Source: a virus. Taken from it: DNA of 64,000 nt. The notes under the pieces were generated by a model. That model was not told where the DNA came from. It ran no database searches and saw nothing but the letters and a program-made list of their open reading frames with translations. The stretch covers positions 1-64,000 of the IMG/VR virus record IMGVR_UViG_3300044835_000040; one strand, written 5' to 3'. Below, piece by piece: positions 1-8,049 of the stretch. The first letter of the stretch is position 1. The number at the start of each line of letters is the position of its first letter. The translations under genes and the position numbers were made by a program.

Positions 1-2
1 AC

Positions 3-152
3 AGCCGCAAGCCTGACGTATTCCTTGACCTGATCGAGCAGGTATCCCCCGGGCCGTACGTGGAGATGTTTGCTCGCCGCGCTCGTTTCGGCTGGGATTA
101 CTGGGGAGATGAGTCGCTAGGAACCGCGCAGATGGAGGCTACAAATGTCTGA
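3..152 (+). CDS. MT-A70-type DNA adenine methyltransferase, C-terminal end
   Basis: Only the last 49 residues lie in the window; the start is upstream. The tail reads SRKPDVFLDLIEQVSPGPYV, then ELF-like EMFARRAR, then GWDYWGDE. This is the characteristic C-terminus of MT-A70-like N6-adenine methyltransferases of phages and bacteria. The catalytic DPPW motif is outside the window. Such enzymes methylate adenine in DNA, often to protect phage DNA from host restriction. The stop overlaps the ATG of the next gene by eight bases, so the two are translationally coupled. The family call rests on the tail motif alone. Confidence 0.75.
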   Translation, partial: SRKPDVFLDLIEQVSPGPYVEMFARRARFGWDYWGDESLGTAQMEATNV

Positions 153-798
153 TTCCATGCAGGCCGAAATGCCCGGGGCGAGGGAGGCACGGGAGAGGCG
201 CATAGTCGGTAGGTACGCAGAAGCGCAGAACGTCCTCGATGACTGTGGCATCCCGCGCAGGAAGTCAGATACGGCCGACTGCGAGGACTACACGCTGCCC
301 GAACGTGTGCGGCTCCTCGCTGCTCGTGTGGCTGGGTGTCCCGGCCGCCGGTTCCGCGTTGGTGTGAACCCGCAGAGCGGCGAGCTGTCCGTAACCCAGA
401 TCGCGGGCGACCCGTTGGTGTTGTCGTTCGACGCCGACGACCGGCCGATCGTGCCTGAGCCTGTGGAGGCTGTAGATCAGGTCTGGCTTTGCCCTAGCTG
501 CGGGATGGATCGTCCTTCGTTCGCGGTTGACTTGGGTAAATGCGCGGGCTGTGGTTCTGACGAGCCGCCTGACGGGCCCGTCCCTGCCAAGGCTGCTGCT
601 GGGTGTCCCGACGAGGGACAACGGGAGGACCGGTGTGAACGATGTGGCCGGGTGCTCCACGACGACGATGGCCTGATGAACGAGGACTTGTCGGCGTCGA
701 TCTGCGACGACTGCGAAACCTTCTGCACGGCCTGCGCGAACCAGCTAGATCAAGACGGCTCGTGCCCCCATTGCGAAGAACCGTGGAGGAACGCATGA
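145..798 (+). CDS. zinc-ribbon protein of unknown function
   Basis: A 217-residue protein starting inside the methyltransferase stop region. The N-terminal half has no motif I recognise. The C-terminal half is cysteine-rich: CPSCG, then CAGCG about 20 residues later, then CERCG, CDDC, CTAC and CPHC near the end. This is enough for two or three zinc-binding ribbons and suggests a nucleic-acid or protein adaptor. No catalytic motif is visible. It is co-transcribed with the small genes that follow. Function unknown. Confidence 0.7.
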   Translation: MSDSMQAEMPGAREARERRIVGRYAEAQNVLDDCGIPRRKSDTADCEDYTLPERVRLLAARVAGCPGRRFRVGVNPQSGELSVTQIAGDPLVLSFDADDRPIVPEPVEAVDQVWLCPSCGMDRPSFAVDLGKCAGCGSDEPPDGPVPAKAAAGCPDEGQREDRCERCGRVLHDDDGLMNEDLSASICDDCETFCTACANQLDQDGSCPHCEEPWRNA

Positions 799-1280
799 TT
801 GACCCCCGCTTGGAAGCAGCCGCGAATGGTGTGCTCGACCATTACTACCATCGCCGCGCGAAGCAACTGCTGCAAGACCAGACGCTTGAAGGCGCGATGC
901 AAAGGCTTCACCGCGCTCTCGGGGCCGTTGCTGCTTCTCCCGAGGATGAGGGCGACGCGGCGATTGTCGAGTGGTTCGTGCGGATGCAGGCCGAGGCCGA
1001 AGCGTCCCACGTCATCGAGGCGGCTGCGAAGGCGATAGCTGACGCTGACGGCTGGGACTGGCTGCCCGACGACCCGACCGACAAGGACGGGTATCGAGAG
1101 ACGGCGCGGAAAGCACTTGCCGCCGCGCGGGCCGTTGCTGCTCCTCCCGAGCGGCAACGGGAGGACGCGTGGCGTGCGGTTGGCGAAGACATCGGAGAGG
1201 CCAAGCACGGGACGCTTGGCGGTGGCCCTTTCCCGTCAACGTCCTACACCGTTGACCCGACGGGCTTGGACGAGGACTGA
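795..1280 (+). CDS. hypothetical protein, helical, 161 aa
   Basis: The ATG overlaps the previous stop (ATGA), so I prefer it to an earlier in-frame start at 642 that would overlap that gene deeply. The protein is Ala/Glu-rich and probably mostly helical, with an acidic C-terminus. A segment with WDWLPDDPTDKDGYRETARKA resembles bacterial proteins with repeated short helices, but I cannot assign a family. Function unknown. Confidence 0.65.
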   Translation: MIDPRLEAAANGVLDHYYHRRAKQLLQDQTLEGAMQRLHRALGAVAASPEDEGDAAIVEWFVRMQAEAEASHVIEAAAKAIADADGWDWLPDDPTDKDGYRETARKALAAARAVAAPPERQREDAWRAVGEDIGEAKHGTLGGGPFPSTSYTVDPTGLDED

Positions 1281-1606
1281 TGGCGCAGGTGACGGCCGAC
1301 GAGCAGACGTACGTGGTGACAGAGATCCGCTTCAGTCTCGGCGAGGCGTGCCCGATGGAGGCGTGGGGCTACGTGGTCGAGGAGGGCGAGGAGCCGTCGG
1401 TGACGCACACACCGGACCGGCGGATGGGCGCGAAGATCGGGGATACGATCTCTACCGTGGAGCGGCACGACCCGCCGACCCGGCGGCTGGCGTATCAGGA
1501 CTCGCTGGGCCGGTGGTGCCTGGATCACGGGGATCTGTACTGGCGCCCGATCTCGGAGGAGCTGCACGACGCGATCGACAAAGCGATGCTCGGGATTTAC
1601 TGCTGA
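1280..1606 (+). CDS. hypothetical protein, 108 aa
   Basis: The start overlaps the preceding stop by one base. The predicted protein is acidic, with alternating short strands and an N-terminal VVTEIRFSLGE segment. No cysteine clusters, membrane segments or known motif are seen. It belongs to the same tightly packed run of small genes and is likely translated by reinitiation. Function unknown. Confidence 0.65.
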   Translation: MAQVTADEQTYVVTEIRFSLGEACPMEAWGYVVEEGEEPSVTHTPDRRMGAKIGDTISTVERHDPPTRRLAYQDSLGRWCLDHGDLYWRPISEELHDAIDKAMLGIYC

Positions 1607-1830
1607 TGGCCGAGCCGCGAGCGGGCGCGCCGGACTTCGCGGGCGACAGCGCGGGCGTCACGATCGCGATCCCGGCGTGCGATGAGCATCCTCCGCTGAG
1701 CGAGTGGCCGGAGAAGAACCTGATCACGGGCCAGTGCCCGTCGTGCGGGTGCGGTGGCATAGTGGACGGCTGGGCGGCAGCGCGGGTACTGAAAGGGCGT
1801 CGGCTGGGGCAGCAGGCCCTTGACGTGTAG
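1606..1830 (+). CDS. small CxC-containing protein, 74 aa
   Basis: The ATG shares its first base with the preceding stop. The protein contains CPSCGCGG preceded by an isolated Cys, suggesting a small metal knuckle, and ends in a basic helix. It is the last gene before the first class A promoter. The 3' end overlaps the -35 box of that promoter. Function unknown. Confidence 0.6.
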   Translation: MAEPRAGAPDFAGDSAGVTIAIPACDEHPPLSEWPEKNLITGQCPSCGCGGIVDGWAAARVLKGRRLGQQALDV

Positions 1831-1864
1831 AGCGACCGATGGTAGCTTGACGCGTGCAACCGAT
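1820..1864 (+). promoter_or_regulatory. class A promoter/operator 1
   Basis: The -35 is TTGACG (1820-1825), then a 17-base spacer, then -10 TAGCTT (1843-1848). The palindrome GCGACCGATGGTAGC (1832-1846) runs from the spacer into the -10, and its right arm has one change from the consensus GGTCGC. CAACCGAT (1857-1864) falls at the expected transcript start. A GGAGGTGTGAGATG leader leads into the gene at 1879. Confidence 0.75.
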
Positions 1865-1878
1865 GACGGAGGTGTGAG

Positions 1879-2553
1879 ATGAGCCGCAGGATTGAGGCGC
1901 CGACGATCGACGAGCACGGGGACGAAACTCACCCGGCGTTCGGGTTGATCGGCGCGTCGCGTGGGCAGGCGGGTCCGCCCGGCGCGACGCTGTTCGACAG
2001 TGACATCCAGCATCGCAACGTGGTGACGGTCACGATCTACGAGGCGACGCGCGCCCGGTCGCTGAATCACGACCGGATCCACCCGAAAGGCGTGCGGGGC
2101 ATACTCGCTGAGGTGTCGATGTCCGAGGCGCAGTGGGCGTCGTTCGTGTCGAGCATGAACACCGGCTTCGGCGTGCCGTGCACGGTCCAGCGCAAGCTGG
2201 GCGACTGGGACCTGCCGGGCTTGCCGTATGAGCCGCGGCTGGCCGAGTCGCTGGAGGAGGTGCGCTCCGCTGGCGACAAGGCGTTCGCGGAGATCCAGGA
2301 GGCGTTCGAGGCGGTCGAGGAGAAGCCGACGAAGGCGAATATCTGCGCGCTGAAGTACAAGATCGCGAACGCGACGCCGAACATGGAGTTCGCTGCTGAG
2401 TCGCTGAGCGAGCACGCGGAGAACGTGGTGCAGAAGGCGCGCGCGGACGTGGAGTCGATGGTGGTCGCGAAGGCGCAGCAGCTCGGGCTGGAGCCTGCTG
2501 ACCTGGGCGGCGTGCCGCAGCTCAGCGTGGGCGACGAGGAGCTGGTCGGCTGA
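1879..2553 (+). CDS. hypothetical early phage protein, 224 aa
   Basis: First gene behind class A promoter 1, with a strong GGAGGTG ribosome-binding site. Residues 30-110 look beta-rich and include a TGFGVPCTV segment of a type I recall from conserved phage proteins. Residues 120-205 are a long Glu/Lys helix, perhaps a coiled coil. No catalytic motif. The strong promoter and the palindromic operator suggest early, repressible expression. Function unknown. Confidence 0.7.
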   Translation: MSRRIEAPTIDEHGDETHPAFGLIGASRGQAGPPGATLFDSDIQHRNVVTVTIYEATRARSLNHDRIHPKGVRGILAEVSMSEAQWASFVSSMNTGFGVPCTVQRKLGDWDLPGLPYEPRLAESLEEVRSAGDKAFAEIQEAFEAVEEKPTKANICALKYKIANATPNMEFAAESLSEHAENVVQKARADVESMVVAKAQQLGLEPADLGGVPQLSVGDEELVG

Positions 2554-2816
2554 TGGCGGCCCCGTTCGACGACATGAGCATCGACAGGCGGATCGCGGTG
2601 GGCGCGCTGCTGGAGGTGATGCCCGTGATGCGCAATGTCGCGACGACGACGGCGAAGCTGCTGATCGCGCACGGCGGCGACAGTGATGCAGCCATCGCCG
2701 AGCTGCGGGGCATCGCTGCGGGGATCGATCTCGACGGGGTGTTCGATCCGGTGACGCTGATCGTGGAGTCGATCCGTGAAGCGCAGCGGGAACTGGAGGC
2801 GCAGCGTGGCGCGTAA
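2553..2816 (+). CDS. hypothetical protein, 87 aa
   Basis: The ATG overlaps the previous stop by one base. A short, largely helical protein with hydrophobic patches but no clear membrane segment. It lies downstream of class A promoter 1 and its 3' end overlaps the start of the ribbon-helix-helix gene. Function unknown. Confidence 0.6.
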   Translation: MAAPFDDMSIDRRIAVGALLEVMPVMRNVATTTAKLLIAHGGDSDAAIAELRGIAAGIDLDGVFDPVTLIVESIREAQRELEAQRGA

Positions 2817-3063
2817 GCAGGTGGGTCTACCGGGGGAGCTGGTCGACCAGATCGACATCGTGGCCGAGGCGGTCAACCTGTCCCGGAACGCGTACGTGGA
2901 GCAGGCCGTGCGCGCGTGGATGGAGCAGCCGCGTTCGACGCAGCGGATGCGGATCTCGCAGGCTGAGCGTACGCCGGAGGTGACGTTGGCGAACCGGCCG
3001 CCCGAACGTCCGCGCGGCAAGCGGAACGTCCGTCCGGCCTACCCGAAAGCGAGCAAGCGATGA
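2806..3063 (+). CDS. ribbon-helix-helix (CopG-like) DNA-binding protein
   Basis: I chose the GTG at 2806 because it follows GGAGG at a good distance and removes a 10-residue extension. Residues 2-38 fit a ribbon-helix-helix fold: strand KQVGLPGEL, helix VDQIDIVAEAVN, turn LSRNAYV, helix EQAVRAWM. The C-terminal half is basic and Pro-rich. RHH proteins dimerise and bind short palindromes. It is a candidate for recognising the repeated class A operator, but nothing in the sequence proves that link. Confidence 0.65.
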   Translation: MARKQVGLPGELVDQIDIVAEAVNLSRNAYVEQAVRAWMEQPRSTQRMRISQAERTPEVTLANRPPERPRGKRNVRPAYPKASKR

Positions 3064-3674
3064 CCGATGATGCCCCGGCGAGGACGGTAGCTGTCCGGCT
3101 GCTGCCCGCAGACGCACTGGCCGACGTTGACGCGACAGTAAGGTCGCTGGTCGGCAAGCAGGTCTACGACTCGCCGGGCAGCGAGGAGGTGACGGGGAAG
3201 ATCGTCGCTGCTGACGCGCGGGAGGGCTGGGTCATCGCGTACGTCGAGCTGACCGCGGAGTGGGCCGTGCGGGTGCAGGTCGACCCGAGTATCGCGGGGA
3301 TGCGGTTCCTGAGCACGCCGTCGCAGCCGACGCTGCTGCAGCGCACAGGGGAGAGCCTGGAGCTGATGATGCCTGCGCCGCCCGGAGGGCTGGGCCTGCA
3401 GGACCTGGAGGCGCTGATCACGGCCGGTACGGAATGGACGGTGCCGGGCGCTTCGTTCCATGATCTGAGGGCTGCGCGGCCGTCGGAGTGCGCTGGCTGC
3501 CCGTTCGTGGAGTCGAGCCGTGACGTGAACCCGTCCGATCCTGGCGAGGGCTACTACATGTGCGGGCTGATCCACAAACGCACGGGGGAGCCGGTGGAGG
3601 TGTGGGGCGAGAGTCCGCGGTGCGAGCCGGAGTGGTGGGTCGAGGAGGCCCTGAAAGAGCTGGGCCGTGCCTGA
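3060..3674 (+). CDS. hypothetical protein with C-terminal Cys cluster, 204 aa
   Basis: Starts in an ATGA overlap with the RHH gene. Residues 35-100 look like a beta-rich module. The last third carries four cysteines (ECAGCPF, YYMCGL, PRCEPEW), a possible metal or Fe-S site. No family recognised. It is in the same operon as the RHH protein. Confidence 0.65.
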   Translation: MTDDAPARTVAVRLLPADALADVDATVRSLVGKQVYDSPGSEEVTGKIVAADAREGWVIAYVELTAEWAVRVQVDPSIAGMRFLSTPSQPTLLQRTGESLELMMPAPPGGLGLQDLEALITAGTEWTVPGASFHDLRAARPSECAGCPFVESSRDVNPSDPGEGYYMCGLIHKRTGEPVEVWGESPRCEPEWWVEEALKELGRA

Positions 3675-4080
3675 CGTTCTCTGCCGCGCGAGCGAACTGA
3701 AGGTGGGCCAGCGCGCGGCACGCCGAGACCGGCACGACGAACGCACCTTCGAGGTGGCCGCGCACGCTGAGCGCGGCGACGGCACGGTGTGGCTGCGCGG
3801 GGAGTACATCGGCGAACCGGCTGGCTTCGCGATGGTCGTCGGTCCCGATGAGGTGTTCGTCCGGCGTGACATCGACAGTGACCATCTCGTCTTCATGCTG
3901 GAGGCTGAGCATCTGCCGAACGGGTACTGGCGTGGGAAGGTGTGGGTTGACGGCGTAGACGAGGTATTCGAGGGCGAGTCCTTTCACGATCTGGGGGAGG
4001 TGCGGACATGGGCAGCGGGACTGATGCACACGGTGCCGACGACGGAGGAGCGCGGGTCGGACAAGAACTGCGAGACCTGA
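3667..4080 (+). CDS. hypothetical beta-rich protein, 137 aa
   Basis: GTG start overlapping the previous gene by eight bases. Short strands dominate (RTFEVAAHAE, TVWLRGEYIGE, HLVFMLEAEHL), consistent with a small beta-barrel. No motif recognised. The 3' end overlaps the next gene by 73 bases, an unusually long overlap for this region. Confidence 0.6.
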   Translation: MPDVLCRASELKVGQRAARRDRHDERTFEVAAHAERGDGTVWLRGEYIGEPAGFAMVVGPDEVFVRRDIDSDHLVFMLEAEHLPNGYWRGKVWVDGVDEVFEGESFHDLGEVRTWAAGLMHTVPTTEERGSDKNCET

Positions 4081-4427
4081 TCACCGACGACGAACGACGC
4101 GTCGGTAAACGGCTCGGGCTGGTCCCGATGCCGACCGAGACAGCACCGCAGTTCCGGGCTCGGGTGCTCGCTCACGTACGCAGGAACGATCGCGTGGTGC
4201 TCACGGTCGGCGGGGTGCTCGATCTCGCGGAGGAACGCGTCGGTAGGCACGTGAAGGTGACGGTCGCGAACGACGGGCCGGGCGAGGTACTGGTCCGTCT
4301 CCGCTGCAGCTGGTGGCGCCGGTTGCGGATCAGCGTGCAGGACCGGGAGCGCAGCCGCAAGGAGCTGGAAGCGGAGCTGGTCGAGCGGACGCCGGTCACG
4401 TCTCGCGTGCGTGTCCTCCGGTCCTGA
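4008..4427 (+). CDS. hypothetical protein, 139 aa
   Basis: The ATG at 4008 has an excellent GGGGGAGGTG site, which supports it despite the 73-base overlap with the preceding gene. The protein has a Gly-rich N-terminus, a helical middle and a basic beta-rich C-terminus. Function unknown. Its stop codon region contributes to a weak class B-like element that precedes the next gene. Confidence 0.55.
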   Translation: MGSGTDAHGADDGGARVGQELRDLITDDERRVGKRLGLVPMPTETAPQFRARVLAHVRRNDRVVLTVGGVLDLAEERVGRHVKVTVANDGPGEVLVRLRCSWWRRLRISVQDRERSRKELEAELVERTPVTSRVRVLRS

Positions 4428-4457
4428 CGTTCGGCGCGGGCGAGTAGCCTCGGGCTC

Positions 4458-5132
4458 GTGAGCGTCGAACCCCGCGGGGCCGTCGAAGAGGTCAAAAAAA
4501 TCAAATCGACGAAACTCGCGCCGACCGCTCCCGCGGGTCTCGCGATCGGGGATCTCGTCATCATCGCGTGCCTGTCGATCCCGACTGTGGCGAGCGCGGG
4601 GCCGTTCGCGTTCACGACCCCGGCGGGCTGGACGCAGTTCACGGCCGGGAAAGCCGAATTCACGGAAGGCACGTCGAAGATGGCGGCGCAGGTCTTCTAC
4701 AAGATCATCACGTCGGCGACGCTGCCGGAAATCGAAGCGGCCGGGGAATGCACGATCGATCTGATGACGTTCGCGTTCAAGGGCGGCTCGTTCGGCTCGA
4801 CAGAACCGCTTGCGGCGCAGAGCGCGGCATGGAAAACCGGCGGGGAAGGCGCGACGGGCAACGTCTCCAGCATCGGCGGTGCTGGCGTGAACGCGGGTAG
4901 CTACGCGGTCGAGATGGTTCAGGGGAAAGGTGCTACGAGCGCGAGCACCGCGGGCTGGAGCGTGCTGAAGGAAAACATCAACAGCTTCGCGTGGACGCCC
5001 GCTTCGGGGATGCCTGCCTCGGGGGAAATCACGGGCACGTTCGTGTACCTGAAGACGACCGCGAAAATCGTGTCGGGTCTGGCGTTCGTCGTGCAGGCGT
5101 TGCCGCAGAAACCGCTGCCGATGATGGTCTGA
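4458..5132 (+). CDS. putative minor tail/adhesin beta-sandwich protein
   Basis: The GTG lies seven bases after the -10 hexamer TAGCCT (4445-4450), so the message is probably leaderless. TGACG at 4425-4429 sits at the spacing seen in class B promoters, though the AGGA box is degenerate. The 224-residue product is Gly/Ala/Thr-rich and beta-structured, with WTQFTAGKAEF and QVFYKIITSA segments. It resembles phage surface and receptor-binding modules with jelly-roll folds. Its position far from the other tail genes is odd. Function inferred only from composition. Confidence 0.5.
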   Translation: MSVEPRGAVEEVKKIKSTKLAPTAPAGLAIGDLVIIACLSIPTVASAGPFAFTTPAGWTQFTAGKAEFTEGTSKMAAQVFYKIITSATLPEIEAAGECTIDLMTFAFKGGSFGSTEPLAAQSAAWKTGGEGATGNVSSIGGAGVNAGSYAVEMVQGKGATSASTAGWSVLKENINSFAWTPASGMPASGEITGTFVYLKTTAKIVSGLAFVVQALPQKPLPMMV

Positions 5133-5158
5133 CGCCGGGTGTCTGTACACTCCTGCGG

Positions 5159-5425
5159 GTGAGTGCGGGAGAGCGGGTAGCGCGGGAGCTGGCGGACATC
5201 CTCGACGGTGAGGAGGACGCGCCGCAGACGGTCGCGCGCTTGTCGCAGCTGGCTCGTGAGGCGCGTGACGCTGACTCGCTGGTCGAGCAGCAGCTGACGC
5301 TGAGGACGGCGGCGCAGGAGGCTCGTGCGCTCGCTCGCAGGTTGCAGAGGTTGACGGTGCGGGTGCAGGACGCGATGACCGCTGCAGGGATGCAGATCAC
5401 GACAGGGGACGATCTTGCCGAGTGA
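5159..5425 (+). CDS. hypothetical helical protein, 88 aa (leaderless)
   Basis: The GTG follows -10 TACACT (5146-5151) by seven bases, the spacing of a leaderless message, so I prefer it over an upstream in-frame start at 4991 that lies inside the previous gene. The product is almost entirely helical and charged (Arg/Glu/Leu/Ala-rich) and may form a coiled coil. Function unknown. Confidence 0.55.
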   Translation: MSAGERVARELADILDGEEDAPQTVARLSQLAREARDADSLVEQQLTLRTAAQEARALARRLQRLTVRVQDAMTAAGMQITTGDDLAE

Positions 5426-5624
5426 CGAGAAGTTCGAGCGGGTCAAGAAGGGCATCCGGCTGCTAGAGCGCGACGGCGTGCCGGTCGTCCAGCTGGTCGG
5501 CGCGGGCGTGCTCGCCGAGGCCGCGGAGCAGCGCGTGGAGCCGGGGACGCAGGACGGCGTGGAGTGGGTCCCGGAGGACAAGCGCGAGCGGTACGCCACG
5601 TCTGGCGTCGGCTGGCCCGACTAA
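5415..5624 (+). CDS. hypothetical protein, 69 aa (TTG start)
   Basis: No ATG or GTG lies near the beginning of this open frame. TTG at 5415, overlapping the previous gene by 11 bases, gives MPSDEKFERV. The N-terminal half is basic and helical and the C-terminal half acidic. Function unknown; the start is uncertain. Confidence 0.5.
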   Translation: MPSDEKFERVKKGIRLLERDGVPVVQLVGAGVLAEAAEQRVEPGTQDGVEWVPEDKRERYATSGVGWPD

Positions 5625-5638
5625 GGAGGAGCGACGAA

Positions 5639-5815
5639 ATGGACGGACGGTCGATGAGCAAGGAAGGGCTGACGGTCGATGGTGGCCGCGGCTGCCCGGA
5701 GGGCGGCGGGCACGCGGTCAGGGAGGGCGTGCTGGAGGCCGCGAAGCAGAGCGGGCAGGCGACGGGGACCTGCGAAAAGTGCGGCTCGAACGTGACGGTG
5801 CGCCGTGGGAGCTGA
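5639..5815 (+). CDS. small CxxC protein, 58 aa
   Basis: The ATG at 5639 follows AAGGAGGAG, a near-perfect ribosome-binding site. The product ends with CEKCGSNVTVRRG, half of a zinc ribbon, and has one further Cys near residue 19. Probably a small metal-binding protein. Function unknown. Confidence 0.55.
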   Translation: MDGRSMSKEGLTVDGGRGCPEGGGHAVREGVLEAAKQSGQATGTCEKCGSNVTVRRGS

Positions 5816-6062
5816 GACGAAGGTCGAGACGACGGCCGAGACGATCCTGCCGGAGGCGGGGCAGCAGTTAACGGACGCGCGCGGGCGGAAACTGCTCGTG
5901 CAGAGCGTGAACGTCGGCGACCCGCTCGGGCGCGAAGTGGTCGGCACGATCGTCAATCCTCCGGCGCCGACGCGGGACTACTCCACGTCGCTCGCGATCT
6001 GGAAGACGGTCTGGCTCGACAAACGGCCGGAGCGCGAGCGCGAGCCCGGCGATCTCGGGTGA
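5805..6062 (+). CDS. hypothetical protein, 85 aa
   Basis: GTG start overlapping the preceding gene by 11 bases. The product has an acidic Thr/Glu N-terminus and a beta-hairpin-like GRKLLVQSVNVGDPL segment. No motif recognised. Part of a chain of overlapping small genes from 5.2 to 6.8 kb. Confidence 0.5.
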   Translation: MGAETKVETTAETILPEAGQQLTDARGRKLLVQSVNVGDPLGREVVGTIVNPPAPTRDYSTSLAIWKTVWLDKRPEREREPGDLG

Positions 6063-6250
6063 GGCGCGTCACGATCGAATGGGAGACCGTGCCGCCGGAG
6101 GGCGAGCTGGTCGAGGCGGCGTGCAAGCAGGAGTGCCCTGACTGCATCTCGAACATCGCGCTGGTGGAGACGCAGCCGGGCCGCTTCGAGGTGACAACGT
6201 TCCACGACGCGACCTGCCCGGTGCTGTCGGCCGAGGGGCACGATGGTTGA
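6059..6250 (+). CDS. small Cys-containing protein, 63 aa
   Basis: GTG start with a four-base overlap. It contains CKQECPDC and a later HDATCPV, spaced as in minimal zinc knuckles. Function unknown. Confidence 0.5.
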   Translation: MRRVTIEWETVPPEGELVEAACKQECPDCISNIALVETQPGRFEVTTFHDATCPVLSAEGHDG

Positions 6251-6527
6251 CTGCACGGTCATCCTGCGCGCTGAGGATGAGCGGGAACGGCTCCGCTACA
6301 CGCGCAGTGAAGCGCGGCAGGTGATCGGCAACGCGTTCCCGATCACCGACATTCACGGCAGGGAACTGGGCGAGGGGCGGATCAGGGCGGCGCAGGTGAC
6401 GGCCGAGGGGCAGCGGCTGGTGCTGACGGTCGCGGTGCCGGACCATCTCGCGAAAGGCTTCGAGACGGACACCGGCTCGGTCGTCGGTAAGCCGCGGACG
6501 CCGCTGCCGGGACTGCCGGGCGCGTGA
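6243..6527 (+). CDS. hypothetical protein, 94 aa
   Basis: ATG start overlapping the previous gene by eight bases. A beta-alpha-beta pattern is suggested (DCTVILRAEDE, helix, LVLTVAVPDHL). No family recognised. It immediately precedes the second RHH-like gene. Confidence 0.5.
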   Translation: MVDCTVILRAEDERERLRYTRSEARQVIGNAFPITDIHGRELGEGRIRAAQVTAEGQRLVLTVAVPDHLAKGFETDTGSVVGKPRTPLPGLPGA

Positions 6528-6530
6528 GCC

Positions 6531-6737
6531 GTGGCGGCCAAGCAAAGGGTCAATGTGCGGCTCGACCCGGCGCTGTGGGATGGCGCCGCTGATTACGGCG
6601 CTGAGCACGGGCTGCTGAAGCGCGACGGGTCAGCCGACCGGACGGCGGTGCTCGAACACGCGCTCAGGATGCTGCCGCACGTGCCGCCACCGGAGGAGCC
6701 TGCAGATAGAAACGGCGAGGTAGCCTCCGACGCATGA
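6531..6737 (+). CDS. ribbon-helix-helix-like protein, 68 aa
   Basis: GTG start three bases after the previous stop. Residues 4-50 read KQRVNVRLDPALWD, a helix, then a polar turn (DGSADR) and helix TAVLEHALRML, which fits an RHH fold with a longer inter-helix loop. The C-terminus is Pro/Glu-rich and disordered. This is the second candidate in the window for binding a palindromic operator. No direct evidence of its target. Confidence 0.55.
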   Translation: MAAKQRVNVRLDPALWDGAADYGAEHGLLKRDGSADRTAVLEHALRMLPHVPPPEEPADRNGEVASDA

Positions 6738-6820
6738 GCCCCGGATTGATCCTTCTCATCGCGTTGATCGCGGCGCTGCTGTTCGGTGTCGGCTTCGTGG
6801 TGCACGTCCTGATCGTCTGA
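6734..6820 (+). CDS. 28-residue single-span membrane peptide (leaderless)
   Basis: The ATG lies seven bases after TAGCCT (6721-6726), the spacing of a leaderless transcript, and overlaps the preceding gene by four bases. The product is essentially one transmembrane helix beginning MSPGLILLIALIAALLF and ending in IV. Phages often encode such micro-membrane proteins, but no function can be assigned. It is easy to miss because of its length. Confidence 0.5.
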   Translation: MSPGLILLIALIAALLFGVGFVVHVLIV

Positions 6821-6872
6821 CCTGACCGCCCGGTAGAGTCGCTGGCTGGTAAAAGCGACCTGGAGGTGCGAG

Positions 6873-7991
6873 ATGGGAGAGCAGGAGCAGCTGGCAGTCC
6901 GCAACGCGGACGTGGTGTTCCAGATGAACCACGGCGGCGAAGCGCTGATGGGGGAGCTGAAGGCCCTGATCGGGCTGAACCGACTGCGCTTCGGCGTCGA
7001 CGAGACGTGGCGGACGGACGCGCGCGGACTTCCGGCGGGCATCGCGCTGCTGTTCACGCAGCGCGTCGCCGAGAACTACTGCTACATCGCTGAAGTCGAC
7101 GGCGCGGTGGCACGGGTGTATCTGACGAGCTACGGCACGGCAAATGTCGAAGCCTACGGCCGGGACGTGGGGGCGGCCGAGGCGGCGCTGGAGGCCGCGA
7201 AGGGCTGGCTGCCGAAGGCCGAGCCGGACGAGGAGCAGGTCCGGGTCACGTTCTGGACCTATGGCGCGCACGGCCCGGCGAGCATCGAGCGGCCTGTCGA
7301 CGCGGACACGTGGGAGAACGTGATGGAGAACTACAGCGCGTCGGTGAGGGAGCTGCTGGGCCGGATGATGAGCAGCGCCTTCCGGCCGGGCAACGGTGGG
7401 CAGCTGGTGCTGTGGTCGGGGCCTGCGGGCACGGGGAAGACGAACGCGCTCCGTGCGCTCGCGCAGCAGTGGCGTGACTGGTGCTCAATCCACTACATCG
7501 TGGACCCGGAGCACTTCTTTGGCACGCACGCGGACTACCTGATGGAGGTCCTGATCAACGGGGAGGGCGAGAAGGTCGACGAGGACGGCACGCCGCGGCC
7601 GGAGAAGTGGCGGCTGCTCGTGCTGGAGGACTCTGGTGAGCTGCTGTCCAAGGACGCGAGCGAGCGTGTCGGGAAGGCCCTCGCGCGGCTGCTGAACACG
7701 GTCGACGGGCTGATCGGTCAGGGCCTGCGCGTGATGGTGCTGGTGACGACAAACGAGCCGGTCGGCGAGCTGCACGAAGCGATCTCCCGGAAGGGGCGCG
7801 CCGCGATGCAGATCGACTTCACGAAGCTGAACGTGGCCGAGGCTCGCCGCTGGCGTGACGCGCACGACCTGGAGGACACCTCGCAGATGCCCGCGACGCT
7901 CGCGGACCTGTACGCGGAGCTGAACGGCTTCGACGACTCGCAGCTGTCGCAGAACGGCCACCGGTCGGTCGGGTTCGCCACGACCCCCTAG
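6873..7991 (+). CDS. AAA ATPase, DUF5925-like
   Basis: A 372-residue protein with a GGAGGTGCGAGATG leader and a TAGAGT hexamer at 6834-6839. The N-terminal 170 residues resemble the domain preceding the ATPase core in actinobacterial DUF5925 proteins. The AAA core has Walker A GPAGTGKT (183-190), Walker B LLVLEDSGE (248-256), sensor 1 VTTNEP near 291-296 and a basic SRKGR near 305-309. AAA proteins of this type remodel proteins or nucleic-acid complexes, but the target is unknown. Its leader matches the putative antisense RNA at 37.4 kb over 13 bases (6862-6874). Confidence 0.8.
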   Translation: MGEQEQLAVRNADVVFQMNHGGEALMGELKALIGLNRLRFGVDETWRTDARGLPAGIALLFTQRVAENYCYIAEVDGAVARVYLTSYGTANVEAYGRDVGAAEAALEAAKGWLPKAEPDEEQVRVTFWTYGAHGPASIERPVDADTWENVMENYSASVRELLGRMMSSAFRPGNGGQLVLWSGPAGTGKTNALRALAQQWRDWCSIHYIVDPEHFFGTHADYLMEVLINGEGEKVDEDGTPRPEKWRLLVLEDSGELLSKDASERVGKALARLLNTVDGLIGQGLRVMVLVTTNEPVGELHEAISRKGRAAMQIDFTKLNVAEARRWRDAHDLEDTSQMPATLADLYAELNGFDDSQLSQNGHRSVGFATTP

Positions 7992-8033
7992 ACAGAGCGA
8001 CCGTCGGTCGCTATACTCCGCGGTGCAACCGAT
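7989..8033 (+). promoter_or_regulatory. class A promoter/operator 2
   Basis: The -35 is TAGACA (7989-7994, overlapping the stop of the ATPase gene), then a 17-base spacer and -10 TATACT (8012-8017). The perfect palindrome GCGACCGTCGGTCGC (7997-8011) fills the spacer and abuts the -10. CAACCGAT (8026-8033) marks the predicted transcript start. A protein bound to the palindrome should block RNA polymerase. Confidence 0.8.
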
Positions 8034-8049
8034 CGTGGAGGTGGATTCG